This document shows positions 1 to 8,037 of a DNA stretch of 42,245 nt, one piece after another (position 1 is the stretch's first letter; the number at the start of each line of letters is the position of its first letter). The position numbers and the translations under genes are program-made. The stretch comes from an uncultured Lysobacterales bacterium. Lineage in GTDB: Bacteria > Pseudomonadota > Gammaproteobacteria > Xanthomonadales > Ahniellaceae. A model generated the notes under the pieces. The model did no database searches, was not told the origin of the DNA, and worked only from the letters and a program-made list of their open reading frames with translations. The stretch covers positions 1 to 42,245 of the forward strand of contig CALDVP010000142.1 of NCBI GenBank assembly GCA_937924195.1. The letters run 5' to 3'.

Positions 1-726
1 GGCGCGACGCCGGCCGCCCTCCCCGACCACGATCGGTTCGAGGAAGTGCAGCTCTGCCGTGGTCCGCGGCGCGCCGAGCAGGCGGAAGAAGTTCTGAAGG
101 AAGTTCTCGCCGGGGCGGAACGCGGGCTCGGTGATCGCCTGGCCATCTCGGACGAAGCGCAGGCCGACCGGTTGCGCCGGCACGCCGGCCGCCTCGCAGA
201 CCGCGAAGATGCGTGCGTGGAAGGTGCGGACCTGGTCGCCCGGGCCGGTCGTGCCTTCCGGGAACACCGCGACCGCATGGCCGTCGCGGAGCCGCTCGAT
301 CATGGTCCGCTGCACGGCCTCGAGCGAACGCGGATCGCCGCGACGATGGAAGATCGTGCCGGCATGGGTCGTGAGCCAGCCGACCACGGGCCAGCCGGCG
401 ATCTCGCTCTTGGCGACGAAGTGCGCCATACGCCGCGCGTGGATGATCTCGATGTCCATCCAAGTGATGTGGTTCGCGACCAGCAGTACGGCGCCCGGCA
501 GCGGTTCGCCGCGCGCATCGACGCGAAAGCCGAAGACGCGAACGAGGCCGGCCGACCAAGCCCGGATCAGGCGGTGGTCGAGTCGCTCGCCGCGTAGCCG
601 TAGGTGCGGGCCGATGGTGGTGACGAGGAGCAGCGTCAGCGGGAGACTCACGAACAGGTGGGCCGCGAGCCAGGGCAGGCGCCACAGGTAGCGCAGCGGG
701 CGAAGGGGGTCGCGGACGGCCGTCAT
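1..726 (-). CDS. PlsC-family lysophospholipid acyltransferase (partial, C-terminus beyond left edge)
   Basis: This gene runs off the left edge, so only the first 242 codons are seen. It probably transfers an acyl chain to lysophosphatidic acid or a related lysolipid at the inner membrane (1-acyl-glycerol-3-phosphate acyltransferase superfamily). The evidence is the catalytic NHxxxxD motif at residues 85-91 (N85, H86, D91) and the substrate-binding FPEGTT at residues 155-160. One hydrophobic segment at about residues 14-37 would anchor it in the membrane. The ATG at 726 is the first good start. A -10-like CACAAT sits only nine bases upstream of it. The gene is transcribed alone, leftwards, and the srkA stop lies 84 bases upstream. 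The exact substrate is not readable from the sequence; homologues include PlsC itself and ornithine-lipid acyltransferases. Confidence 0.88.
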   Translation of the reverse strand, partial: MTAVRDPLRPLRYLWRLPWLAAHLFVSLPLTLLLVTTIGPHLRLRGERLDHRLIRAWSAGLVRVFGFRVDARGEPLPGAVLLVANHITWMDIEIIHARRMAHFVAKSEIAGWPVVGWLTTHAGTIFHRRGDPRSLEAVQRTMIERLRDGHAVAVFPEGTTGPGDQVRTFHARIFAVCEAAGVPAQPVGLRFVRDGQAITEPAFRPGENFLQNFFRLLGAPRTTAELHFLEPIVVGEGGRRRA

Positions 727-735
727 CGGGCTCCG

Positions 736-741
736 ATTGTG
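736..741 (-). promoter_or_regulatory. -10-like hexamer of the acyltransferase gene
   Basis: CACAAT read on the minus strand ends nine bases before the ATG at 726. It is one of several -10-like hexamers ending very close to start codons in this window, so the transcript would have almost no leader. No convincing -35 was seen. Confidence 0.35.
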
Positions 742-810
742 GCGCAGCGCGGTCGAGTCGGGGCGCCAGTCGACAACAGATATGCTCGACCCGTAGCTCG
801 CGGGCGGGAC

Positions 811-1758
811 TCAGCCGTCCCCGTCGAGCGCTTGCGCGAGGTCGTCCAGGTGCTCCTCCCACCAGCGCGCCTCGCCGGCCCAAGGGAAGGCGCGCGGAAA
901 GGCCGGGTCGTCCCAGCGCGCGGCCAGCCAGCCGGCGTAGTGGACCTGCCGCATCAGTCGCAATGGCCCTACCAGCGACCATTCGCCGGGATCGAGTGCG
1001 CGGAAGGTCTCATAGCCTTCGACCAGCGCCTCCCGCTGCGCATCATCCCCGGTCAACAGCATGAACAGGTCGGCGACCGCGGGGCCGATCGCGCAGTCGT
1101 CGAAGTCGACCAGCAGTGGACCTGCTTCCCGCCACAGCAGGTTGCCGGGGTGGAGATCGCCGTGCAGGCGCAGCATGGCTGGCTGGACGGCGTCGAAGGC
1201 CGCGGCCACCGTTCTCGCGATCTCCCCGGTCAGCACGGCGTGGCGGTCGGCGAGGTGGCGCGGCAGCAGGGCGCTCGCGCGCACCGCGCGCGCGGGGCCC
1301 TCGACGAAGCTCACGACGTCGAGCGTGGCGCGGTGCCGGAAGCGCGCGCGGGCGCCGACCTGGTGGACGCGGGCGACCACGCGCCCGATCCACGTAGCGG
1401 TGTCGCGCCGGTCGAGCTCCGGGTCGCGGCCGCCGATGCGCGGGAACAGCGCGAAACGGAATCCGGCATACCGATGCAACGTCTCGCCGTCGTGGGCGAT
1501 CGGCGTGGCGACCGGCACCTCGGCCTCGGCGAGTTCCCAGGCGAAGGCGTGCTCCTCGAGGATCGCAGCATCGCTCCAGCGGCCCGGGCGGTAGAACTTT
1601 GCGACCACAGGCGCTTCGCCATCGATTCCGATCCGCCAGACGCGGTTCTCGTAGCTCGGCAGCGCCAGCAGCCGGCCGTCGGTGCGCCAGCCGAGTGATT
1701 CGGCGGCCGCGAGGATGACCTCCGGCGTCAACGCGTCGTAGGGGTGCCGGTGGTTCAT
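811..1758 (-). CDS. srkA: Stress response kinase A (SrkA/YihE-type protein kinase)
   Basis: This 315-residue protein is a cytoplasmic Ser/Thr protein kinase of the aminoglycoside-phosphotransferase/choline-kinase fold. In E. coli SrkA counteracts stress-induced cell death. The N-terminal block with SYENRV at residues 35-40, the VVAKFYRPGRW segment (K54) and the ILEEH segment at 66-70 match E. coli SrkA closely. The catalytic loop HGDLHPGN at 199-206 (D201, N206) and the metal-binding DFDD at 218-221 are intact. The length is close to the E. coli protein (about 328). Its ATG overlaps the stop of the upstream thioesterase gene by four bases (ATGA), so the two are translationally coupled. No usual partner such as dsbA is adjacent. 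Confidence 0.93.
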   Translation of the reverse strand: MNHRHPYDALTPEVILAAAESLGWRTDGRLLALPSYENRVWRIGIDGEAPVVAKFYRPGRWSDAAILEEHAFAWELAEAEVPVATPIAHDGETLHRYAGFRFALFPRIGGRDPELDRRDTATWIGRVVARVHQVGARARFRHRATLDVVSFVEGPARAVRASALLPRHLADRHAVLTGEIARTVAAAFDAVQPAMLRLHGDLHPGNLLWREAGPLLVDFDDCAIGPAVADLFMLLTGDDAQREALVEGYETFRALDPGEWSLVGPLRLMRQVHYAGWLAARWDDPAFPRAFPWAGEARWWEEHLDDLAQALDGDG

Positions 1759-2192
1759 CCCGCTGAGGTGCTGCCCGCAACGATCGCCATCGTCAGGCGT
1801 GAGACGCAGGTCAAGCGCCCGTCGCCATTGCTGATCCGGATCTCCCAGACCTGGGTCGAGCGGCCGAGGTGGAGCGGCCGCGCGGTGCCGGTGACGAGCC
1901 CCTCGCGCACCGCACGCAGGTGGTTGGCGTTGATCTCGAGCCCGACGCCGTGGCTGCCGTCGGCCGGCAGCGTCAGGTAGCAGCCGAGGGAGCCGAGCGA
2001 CTCGGCCAGCGCGACCGAGGCTCCGCCATGCAGCAGGCCGAAGGGCTGCTTCGTGCGCGCGTCCACCGGCAGGGTGCCGGTGATCGAATCCGCGGTGAAG
2101 CCGGTGATCTCGATGCCGAGGTGCTCATCGAGCGTGCCGCGCGCGGCGCGGCGGATCGCGGCGAGGTCGGTCGGCTTTTTCCAGATCGTCAT
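1755..2192 (-). CDS. Hotdog-fold acyl-CoA thioesterase (PaaI/YdiI/MenI family)
   Basis: This 145-residue single-domain hotdog thioesterase hydrolyses acyl- or aroyl-CoA esters. The closest pattern I recall is E. coli YdiI/MenI: a start of the MTIWKK type, PVDARTKQPFGLLHGGAS at about residues 42-59 with H55, catalytic E64 in ALAESLGS, and a C-terminal LHLGRSTQVWEI segment. I chose the start at 2192 because MTIWKK matches the family N-terminus; an in-frame extension to 2255 has no family support. No menaquinone genes are nearby and the neighbours belong to ubiquinone synthesis, so a menaquinone role is doubtful and the substrate is open. It leads an operon with srkA (4-base overlap). A -10-like CACAAT lies at 2221-2226 on this strand. 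Confidence 0.88.
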   Translation of the reverse strand: MTIWKKPTDLAAIRRAARGTLDEHLGIEITGFTADSITGTLPVDARTKQPFGLLHGGASVALAESLGSLGCYLTLPADGSHGVGLEINANHLRAVREGLVTGTARPLHLGRSTQVWEIRISNGDGRLTCVSRLTMAIVAGSTSAG

Positions 2193-2278
2193 CGCAAGGC
2201 GCTCGTCGGCCGGGCTGCCGATTGTGGCGCGGGCCGGACGCGGCGGTGCGTGCACGAGGGCTCGGCATGGCCGCCCGA

Positions 2279-2284
2279 TACACT
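2279..2284 (+). promoter_or_regulatory. -10-like hexamer of the ubiJ-ubiB-truC operon
   Basis: TACACT at 2279-2284 ends seven bases before the ubiJ ATG at 2292. With a usual start point about seven bases downstream, the transcript would begin at or next to the start codon. There is no Shine-Dalgarno sequence between the two, which fits a leaderless message. Confidence 0.4.
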
Positions 2285-2291
2285 GCGACGC

Positions 2292-2918
2292 ATGTCGACT
2301 CCATCCCCGAATCCCCTGTTCGCGCTGGCCGGCGAAGCGCTGGAGCTCGCGCTCGATCGCGTCGTCGCGCTGGATCCGGCGATGGCCTCGGACTTGGGCG
2401 CGCTCGAGGGGCGAAGGATCGAGTTCGGCTGGCGTGAGGCGGGCCTCGCGCTCGCGATCAGCGTGCGCGAGGGGCGACTGCGCGTGGGTCCTGCCGGCGG
2501 CGAGGCGCGGCCAGACCTGGCGCTGCGCGGTTCGCTGGCCGGCTTGGTCGGGATGCTGTTGCCGCGTCGCGAGGGCGCGCTGCCGGCGGGCAAGGTCGAG
2601 ATCGAGGGCGATGCCGAGCTCGCGCGGCGGCTCGAGCGCCTCGCGCGCGAGTTCGCGCCGGACTGGGACGCGGCCTTCGAGGCCGCCTTCGGTCCCGCGA
2701 TCGGCCTGCCGCTGGCGAAGGCCGCACAGGCCACGTTCGCGGCCGCGCGCGCCCGTGCCGGTCGGCTCGTCGAGGACACCGCCGAGTACCTCAAGACCGA
2801 GTCGCGCACCACGATCGCGCGCGAAGAGCTCGACGACTTCCTCGACGCGGTCGACGCGCTGCGCGACGACGTCGAGCGCGCAGCGGCGCGGATCGAGCGG
2901 CTGAGGGCGCGATCGTGA
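2292..2918 (+). CDS. ubiJ: Ubiquinone biosynthesis accessory factor UbiJ (SCP2 domain)
   Basis: This 208-residue cytoplasmic protein has an N-terminal SCP2-like lipid-binding domain (about residues 10-115) and a charged, helical, probably coiled-coil C-terminus (about 150-205). UbiJ binds the lipid tail of ubiquinone intermediates and, with UbiK, organises the late Ubi hydroxylases and methylases into a soluble complex. Identity rests on the pattern [22 protein letters not shown] near the start, followed by a block with [18 protein letters not shown], and on the position directly before ubiB. UbiE, which often precedes ubiJ, is not here. I chose the ATG at 2292 because it begins the conserved domain; the upstream in-frame extension overlaps the divergent thioesterase gene. 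The stop overlaps the ubiB GTG (GTGA). Confidence 0.9.
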   Translation: MSTPSPNPLFALAGEALELALDRVVALDPAMASDLGALEGRRIEFGWREAGLALAISVREGRLRVGPAGGEARPDLALRGSLAGLVGMLLPRREGALPAGKVEIEGDAELARRLERLAREFAPDWDAAFEAAFGPAIGLPLAKAAQATFAAARARAGRLVEDTAEYLKTESRTTIAREELDDFLDAVDALRDDVERAAARIERLRARS

Positions 2919-4591
2919 GACGGCTCGGCACCGGCCTGCGCGGCTTCGCGCGGCTGTTCCACATTGCTCGGACCCTTCTGCGCTGGCGGCTCGACGAGCT
3001 GATCGAGGCGACCCGTTTGTTTGGCTGGTTGCGTCCGCTGCGCGGGCTGATCGCGCCCTCGCCGGCCGGCATCGAATCGGCGACGCGCGGCGAGCGCCTG
3101 CGCCGCGCGCTCGAGGAACTCGGCCCGATCTTCGTCAAGTTCGGCCAGATCCTCTCGACCCGGCGCGACCTGCTGCCGCCAGACGTCGCCGAGCAGCTCG
3201 CGCTGCTGCAGGACCGTGTCTCGCCGTTCCCGGGCGAGCTGGCGCGCGATGCGGTGGAGCAGGCGCTCGGCAAGCCGGTCGCGGAGCTCTACGCGCGCTT
3301 CGACCTCGAGCCGCTTGCGTCGGCCTCGATCGCCCAGGTCCACGCCGCTGCGCTCCCGGATGGCCGCGAGGTCGTGGTCAAGGTGCTGCGGCCCGGCATC
3401 GCCGAGCGCATCGAGACCGACCTCGCGCTGCTGCGCGGCCTCGGCGAGCTCGCCGCCCGCTACTCGCCGAACGCCGAGCACGTCCGCCCGCTCGACGTCG
3501 TCGCCGAGATCGAGCGCACGCTGCGCGACGAGCTCGACTTCCAGCGCGAAGGCGCCAACGCCAGCACGCTGCGCCGCTTCTGGCTGGACTCGCCGGACCT
3601 CTACGTGCCCGAGGTGCACTGGCCGTGGAGCGCCGAGACCGTGCTGACGCTCGAGCGCGTGCACGGCATCCCGTCTGACAACATCGCCGCGATCGAGGCC
3701 GCCGGCATCAGCCGCGAGAAGCTCGCGGCCAAGGCGGTGACGCTGTTCTACCAGCAGGTCTTCCGCGACAACTTCTTCCACGCCGACGCGCACCCGGGCA
3801 ACGTCTGGGTCGATCCGACGCGGGTCGACGAGCCGCGCTTCATCGCCCTCGATTTCGGGATCATGGGCGCGCTGCCGCCAGCCGACCAGTACTACCTCGC
3901 GGCCAACTTCGAGGGCATCTTCACCCGCGATTACCGCCGCATCGCCGAGCTCCACATCGAGGCCGGCTGGATGCCGGACACGATCCGCGTCGACGACCTC
4001 GAGTCGGCGGTGCGCGCCGTCTGCGAGCCGTACTTCACCCGACCGCTCGCGGAGATCTCGCTCGGCGAGGTGCTGGTCAAGCTGTTCAAGGTCGCGCACC
4101 GCTACCAGCTGACGATCCAGCCGCAGCTGCTGCTGCTGCAGAAGACGCTGCTCAACGTGGAGGGCCTGGGTCGCCTGCTCGACCCGAGGCTCGACATCTG
4201 GGCAGTCGCCCATCCGGTGCTCGACCGGATTTTGCGCGAGAAGTACTCGTTCGCGACCGTGCGCCGCGAGTTCGAGAAGCGCCTGCCCGACATCGCGCGC
4301 AATGCACCGGAGCTGCCGCGCCTCGTGCATCGCTGGCTGGAGCAGCAGGTCCACGGCGAGCAGGTCTCGCGGATCCGCGCCGAGGAGCTCGCCCAGCTCG
4401 CCGACGGCCAGCGCCGCGGCCAGCGCGCCAGCGTGCGCGCGATCCTCGGCGGCAGCCTCGTGATCGCCGGCACCGTGCTGGTCGCGCTCGGCGGGCCGGG
4501 GCCGACGCTGCTCGGCGTGCCGTGGCTTGCGATCACCGTGCTGGCCGCCGGCGGGCTCGCCTTCATGGCCGCTGCCCGCGCGGCACGGTGA
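2915..4591 (+). CDS. ubiB: Ubiquinone biosynthesis protein UbiB (ADCK/ABC1 atypical kinase)
   Basis: This 558-residue member of the UbiB/ADCK family is needed for ubiquinone synthesis, probably as an ATPase that helps extract membrane-bound intermediates. The family KxGQ motif is KFGQ at residues 75-78, and the alanine-rich nucleotide loop [11 protein letters not shown] lies at 135-145. K156 lies in VVVKV, the catalytic HADAHPGN segment at 289-296, and the metal-binding DFG at 313-315. Two hydrophobic helices at the C-terminus (about 510-556) anchor it in the inner membrane. The length is normal for the bacterial family. It starts with GTG inside the ubiJ stop (4-base overlap) and its stop overlaps the truC GTG in the same way, so ubiJ-ubiB-truC is a tightly coupled operon. 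Confidence 0.97.
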   Translation: MRRLGTGLRGFARLFHIARTLLRWRLDELIEATRLFGWLRPLRGLIAPSPAGIESATRGERLRRALEELGPIFVKFGQILSTRRDLLPPDVAEQLALLQDRVSPFPGELARDAVEQALGKPVAELYARFDLEPLASASIAQVHAAALPDGREVVVKVLRPGIAERIETDLALLRGLGELAARYSPNAEHVRPLDVVAEIERTLRDELDFQREGANASTLRRFWLDSPDLYVPEVHWPWSAETVLTLERVHGIPSDNIAAIEAAGISREKLAAKAVTLFYQQVFRDNFFHADAHPGNVWVDPTRVDEPRFIALDFGIMGALPPADQYYLAANFEGIFTRDYRRIAELHIEAGWMPDTIRVDDLESAVRAVCEPYFTRPLAEISLGEVLVKLFKVAHRYQLTIQPQLLLLQKTLLNVEGLGRLLDPRLDIWAVAHPVLDRILREKYSFATVRREFEKRLPDIARNAPELPRLVHRWLEQQVHGEQVSRIRAEELAQLADGQRRGQRASVRAILGGSLVIAGTVLVALGGPGPTLLGVPWLAITVLAAGGLAFMAAARAAR

Positions 4592-5352
4592 GCCCCCCGC
4601 GCGACATCGAGATCGTCCACGCCGACGAGGCGCTGGTCGCGGTCGACAAGCCGCCCGGCCTGCTGGTCCATCGCTCGGGCCTCGCCGATGGCGAGGACGA
4701 CGTGCTGGTCGATCGCGTGCGGCGGGCGACCGGACGCATGCTGTTCCCGATCCACCGGCTCGACCGCGCCACCAGCGGCATCGTGCTGTTCGCGGCCGAC
4801 CGCGCGCTGGCCGGCGCGCTCGGTGCCGAGTTCATGGCGCGCCGCGTCGACAAGCGCTACCTCGCGGTCTGCCGCGGCTGGCCGGAGGCCGAAGGCCTCA
4901 TCGACCATCCGCTCGACGCGCCGGGCATGCCCGAGAAGAAAGCGGCGCGCACGGCGTGGACGCGGCTGGCGACCGCCGAGCTGCCGATCCCGGTCGGTCG
5001 CTACGAGAGCGTGCGCCTGGCTCTGGTCGAGGCGCGGCCGGAGACCGGCCGCTACCGCCAGATCCGCCGCCACTTCAAGCACGCCTCGCATCACCTGATC
5101 GGCGATACCAGCCACGGCGACGGCCGCCACAACCGCTTCGCGCGGATGCACCTCGGCGTCCACCGCCTGCTGTTGCACGCCTGGGGCCTTCGTCTGGCCC
5201 ATCCGGCGACGGGCGAGCCGATCACGATCACCGCGCCGCCCGACGCCGAGTTCCGGCAGGCGATGGCGCGGCTCGGGTGGCAGGACTACGCCGACGCGGT
5301 GCCGGCCTTCGAGGGGGTGGCGCCGTTGCCGCCGCAGGCACCGGGAGCCTGA
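4588..5352 (+). CDS. truC: tRNA pseudouridine(65) synthase TruC (RluA family)
   Basis: This 254-residue RluA-type pseudouridine synthase probably modifies U65 in the acceptor stem of tRNAs. The catalytic motif HRLDRATSG has Asp59. The [16 protein letters not shown] block and the [24 protein letters not shown] block match TruC better than RluA, RluC or RluD, and there is no S4 domain. I chose the GTG at 4588 because it lies in a GTGA overlap with the ubiB stop and the protein then begins a few residues before the conserved IEIVHAD strand; an upstream ATG in this frame would overlap ubiB deeply. The C-terminus carries a short low-complexity Pro/Ala tail. Confidence 0.92.
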   Translation: MSPPRDIEIVHADEALVAVDKPPGLLVHRSGLADGEDDVLVDRVRRATGRMLFPIHRLDRATSGIVLFAADRALAGALGAEFMARRVDKRYLAVCRGWPEAEGLIDHPLDAPGMPEKKAARTAWTRLATAELPIPVGRYESVRLALVEARPETGRYRQIRRHFKHASHHLIGDTSHGDGRHNRFARMHLGVHRLLLHAWGLRLAHPATGEPITITAPPDAEFRQAMARLGWQDYADAVPAFEGVAPLPPQAPGA

Positions 5353-5413
5353 CCGACTGGCGGTGCGTTCCCTGAGGACGATCGGCCGGGCCGGCGCGGC
5401 GCGCCATGCAGGG

Positions 5414-5818
5414 TCAGCCTCGCAGCAGGTCGACGACGTCCGCATGCAGGGCCGCGAGTCCCCGGTCGAGGCTCAGCAGACGGCCCCGGTGTCGCCGGGC
5501 CAGCGCGGCGAGATAGGCGTCCGTGACCTGGCGATGGCCGCTGACGCCGCGCCATTCGACGCTCCGGTAATCGATGTCATCCGCCCAGAAGCGGTGGCGC
5601 GGATGGGCGCATAGCGCGGCCAGCACTTCGGCGGCTTCCCGCGGAGAACCGACCGCTTCATGGCGGACGAGCATCCGCAGCAGGGTGCCCTGCGTGTTCG
5701 GACAGGTCGCGAAGGGCTCGCCGCGGGCGTTGAACCAGCCCACGCAGGTGGCGTGGTGGACATGCGCCGAGTCGGTCAGCGCGACCAGCACGTTGCCGTC
5801 GAGCAGATAGGTGCTCAC
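5414..5818 (-). CDS. vapC: VapC-type PIN-domain ribonuclease toxin
   Basis: This 134-residue single PIN domain is probably the toxin of a type II toxin-antitoxin pair that cleaves RNA. The N-terminal YLLDGNVLVAL carries Asp7, and the later acidic residues are D100 (VTDAYLAALA) and D118 (SLDRGL). The position often occupied by Glu in PIN toxins is Gln43 in CPNTQGTLLR; I recall the same Gln in other members of this subfamily, so this need not mean loss of activity. Its ATG overlaps the antitoxin stop by four bases. The pair lies between truC and comM, both vertically inherited genes, so it is probably an accessory insertion, although no repeats or mobility genes flank it. Confidence 0.9.
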   Translation of the reverse strand: MSTYLLDGNVLVALTDSAHVHHATCVGWFNARGEPFATCPNTQGTLLRMLVRHEAVGSPREAAEVLAALCAHPRHRFWADDIDYRSVEWRGVSGHRQVTDAYLAALARRHRGRLLSLDRGLAALHADVVDLLRG

Positions 5819-6060
5819 CCCTCGTCGTCCAGGCTGCGCACGTCCTCGGCGGTGATGAGGCGCCGCGAGCGGACGCGCGGGAGGCCGGTTGCCGGGTCCA
5901 TCACATAGACGGGTGCCGCGTCCTCGCGGGTGCCGTAGGGCGCCGAGAGGCCGCGACGCAGCAACTCCGCGACGGTCTGGCTCAGGCTGCGACCGGTGTC
6001 GCGGGCGATGGCGGTCGCGATCCGGTGGAGGTCCTCGGGAAGGTCGATCGTCGTGCGCAT
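5815..6060 (-). CDS. vapB: VapB-like ribbon-helix-helix antitoxin
   Basis: This 81-residue protein has an N-terminal ribbon-helix-helix fold: the beta strand MRTTIDLP, then two helices (about residues 10-40) ending in ELLRRGL. The C-terminal half, with YVMDPATGLP, would wrap the toxin. RHH antitoxins bind the toxin and repress their own promoter. I chose the start at 6060 because the RHH strand normally begins within one or two residues of the initiator. An alternative in-frame ATG at 6084 would add eight residues but would start inside the palindromic operator candidate. The stop overlaps the vapC ATG (ATGA), so the two are co-translated. Confidence 0.88.
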   Translation of the reverse strand: MRTTIDLPEDLHRIATAIARDTGRSLSQTVAELLRRGLSAPYGTREDAAPVYVMDPATGLPRVRSRRLITAEDVRSLDDEG

Positions 6061-6070
6061 GGCGGCATCA

Positions 6071-6086
6071 TGATGCGATTGCATCA
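6071..6086. promoter_or_regulatory. Palindromic operator candidate of vapBC
   Basis: The inverted repeat TGATGC-GATT-GCATCA has perfect 6-base arms. It lies 11-26 bases upstream of the vapB start, where an RHH antitoxin-toxin complex would bind to shut off its own transcription. The sequence shows the repeat and its position; the binding is inferred. Confidence 0.55.
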
Positions 6087-6230
6087 AGGTTTTCAGTCGA
6101 TGACGCCCCACGGGTCCTTGCCGTCCGAAAACCGGAGGCGCCCTCGCGGGTGAGGCGGGGTGCGAGGCGGCGACGGTCTTGCGCCGGTTCGTCGGGGCGG
6201 ACCTCGAAAGCCCGCAAGACGACCAGGGAC

Positions 6231-7757
6231 TCAGGCCGCCTGCTCCGCCATCGGCCGCCGGTCGAGACAGCGGTAGCCGAGCGCCTCGGCGAGGTGGGGC
6301 GTGGCGATGTCGCCGGCGCCGTCGAGATCGGCGATCGTGCGCGCGACCTTGAGCACGCGGTGGTAGGCGCGGGCCGAGAGTCCGAGGCGGTCGACCGCGC
6401 GCTCGAGCAGCGCCTGGTCGTCGGCGCCGAGGCGGCACTGGGCCTCGACCTCGCGGTTGCCGAGCCAGGCGTTGACCTTGCCGGCGCGCGCGTGCTGGCG
6501 CGCGCGCGCGGCGACGACGCGGGCGCGGACGGTGGCGGAATCCTCCCCGGGCGTGGCCGCGCGCAACGCGGCCTGGGGTACGCGCGGCACCTCGACGTGC
6601 AGGTCGATGCGGTCCAGCAGCGGGCCCGAGAGCCGCGCGGTGTAGCGAGCGATCGCATCCGGCGTGCAGCGACAGGCGCCCGAGGGATCGCCGGCGTGTC
6701 CGCAGGGGCATGGGTTCATCGCGGCGACGAGCTGGAATCGCGCCGGGAACTCGGCCTGCCGCGCGGCGCGCGAGATCAGGATGCGACCGGACTCGAGCGG
6801 CTCGCGCAGCGTTTCGAGCACGCGCCGGTCGAACTCGGGCAGTTCGTCGAGGAACAGGCAGCCCTGGTGCGCGAGCGAGATCTCGCCGGGCCGCGGGATC
6901 GGTCCGCCGCCGACCAGCGCGGCGGCGCTGGCGCTGTGGTGCGGCGCCCGGGTCGGACGTTCGAGGAAGCGCGTCGGGTCCACCGGCAGCCCGGCGATCG
7001 AGCGCACCGCGGCCGCTTCCAGCGCCTCGGCTTCACCGAGCGGCGGCAGGATCCCGGCCAGGCGCGTGGCCAGCATGGTCTTGCCGGTGCCGGGCGGACC
7101 GACCAGCAGCAGATTGTGGCCGCCGGCCGCGGCGATCTCGAGCGCCCGGCGCGCTCGCGGCTGGCCGCGCACGTCGGCGAGGTCCGGCACGTTCGCGCGA
7201 CTCGCGCCCGGGTCGATCGCGACCCGGGCCGGCGACGGCAAGGGTTCGACGCCGCGCAGGTGGGCGCAGACCGCGAGCAGGCTCGGCGCGATCGCGATGC
7301 GCGCGTTCCGCGCCAGCGCCGCTTCGCTCGCGTTCGCGGCCGGAACCACGAGTTCGCGATCGGCCGCGCCGGCGGTCAGCGCTGCGGGCAGCACGCCGAC
7401 CACCGAGCGCAGCTCGCCGGTCAGCGAGAGCTCGCCGATGAACTCGCGGCCGGCCAGCGACTCCGTCGGAATCTGCCCCGAAGCCGCCAGGATGCCGAGC
7501 GCGATCGGCAGGTCGTAGCGACCGCCGTCCTTGGGCAGGTCGGCCGGTGCCAGGCTGACCGTGACCCGGCGCTGCGGGTACTCGAAGCCGGCGGTCTGGA
7601 TCGCCGCGCGGACGCGATCGCGCGACTCGCGCACTGCGAGTTCCGGCAGGCCCACGATCGAGGTGCCGGGCAGCCCGCCGGCGAGGTGGACTTCGACGTG
7701 GACCTCGGGCGCCCGCACCCCGATCTGGGCGCGGCTCAGGGCGACCGCGAGTGCCAT
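6231..7757 (-). CDS. comM: ComM/YifB magnesium chelatase-like AAA+ ATPase
   Basis: This 508-residue protein is ComM, a hexameric helicase that promotes branch migration during integration of DNA taken up by natural transformation. The N-terminal Lon-substrate-like ChlI domain covers about residues 10-170. The AAA+ core has Walker A GPPGTGKT at 220-227, a Walker B-like CLFLDELPEF segment and a cysteine-rich insertion with MNPCPCGH and CRC. The C-terminal Mg-chelatase domain contains LSARAYHRVLKVARTIADL. I chose the ATG at 7757 because MALAVALSRAQIGV is the family N-terminus; an in-frame extension to 7916 would run through ubiK. ubiK ends 19 bases upstream on the same strand, so the two are probably cotranscribed. 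Confidence 0.95.
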   Translation of the reverse strand: MALAVALSRAQIGVRAPEVHVEVHLAGGLPGTSIVGLPELAVRESRDRVRAAIQTAGFEYPQRRVTVSLAPADLPKDGGRYDLPIALGILAASGQIPTESLAGREFIGELSLTGELRSVVGVLPAALTAGAADRELVVPAANASEAALARNARIAIAPSLLAVCAHLRGVEPLPSPARVAIDPGASRANVPDLADVRGQPRARRALEIAAAGGHNLLLVGPPGTGKTMLATRLAGILPPLGEAEALEAAAVRSIAGLPVDPTRFLERPTRAPHHSASAAALVGGGPIPRPGEISLAHQGCLFLDELPEFDRRVLETLREPLESGRILISRAARQAEFPARFQLVAAMNPCPCGHAGDPSGACRCTPDAIARYTARLSGPLLDRIDLHVEVPRVPQAALRAATPGEDSATVRARVVAARARQHARAGKVNAWLGNREVEAQCRLGADDQALLERAVDRLGLSARAYHRVLKVARTIADLDGAGDIATPHLAEALGYRCLDRRPMAEQAA

Positions 7758-7776
7758 CGTCGTCGCCCGGGATGCT

Positions 7777-8037
7777 TCAGTTGGAAGGACGCGACGCGAG
7801 CCGCGCCTCGATCTCGGCGAGCTGGCGCTCGAGCGATTCCAGCTTTTCGCGAGTCTTGAGCAGCACCGCACGCTGCACGTCGAACTCCTCACGGGTGACG
7901 AGGTCGAGCCGCGCAATGCCGGCCTCGAGCGTGGCGCGAAAGGCCTTCCGCAGGTCTTCGGAGGCCGCCCCGGCGCCGGGCGGGAGCAGCGCGGTCAGGC
8001 GCTGGGCGAGATCATCGAGTCCGCGCAGGTCGAGCAT
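7777..8037 (-). CDS. ubiK: Ubiquinone biosynthesis accessory factor UbiK (BMFP family)
   Basis: This 86-residue protein consists of an N-terminal amphipathic helix (about residues 1-45) and a C-terminal coiled coil with EFDVQRAVLLKTREKLESLERQ followed by LAEIEARL. This is the layout of UbiK (formerly YqiC/BMFP), which forms a complex with UbiJ and helps late ubiquinone synthesis. The conserved TREEFDVQ block is the main recognition feature. I chose the ATG at 8037 because the family begins MLD(L/P)..LDDLAQRL; an upstream in-frame start at 8142 adds only low-complexity Arg-rich sequence. A TACACT -10-like hexamer lies at 8069-8074 on this strand. It precedes comM and diverges from amtB. Confidence 0.9.
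   Translation of the reverse strand: MLDLRGLDDLAQRLTALLPPGAGAASEDLRKAFRATLEAGIARLDLVTREEFDVQRAVLLKTREKLESLERQLAEIEARLASRPSN

Noticed and set aside
1869-2291. In-frame extension of ubiJ
   Set aside because: It overlaps the divergent thioesterase gene, lacks family similarity, and a -10-like element lies directly before the ATG at 2292.
2189-4354. Very long open frame (721 codons) opposite ubiJ and ubiB
   Set aside because: It lies entirely antisense to two well-supported genes, is rich in Arg, Asp and Glu without family motifs, and is the usual mirror frame of high-GC coding DNA.
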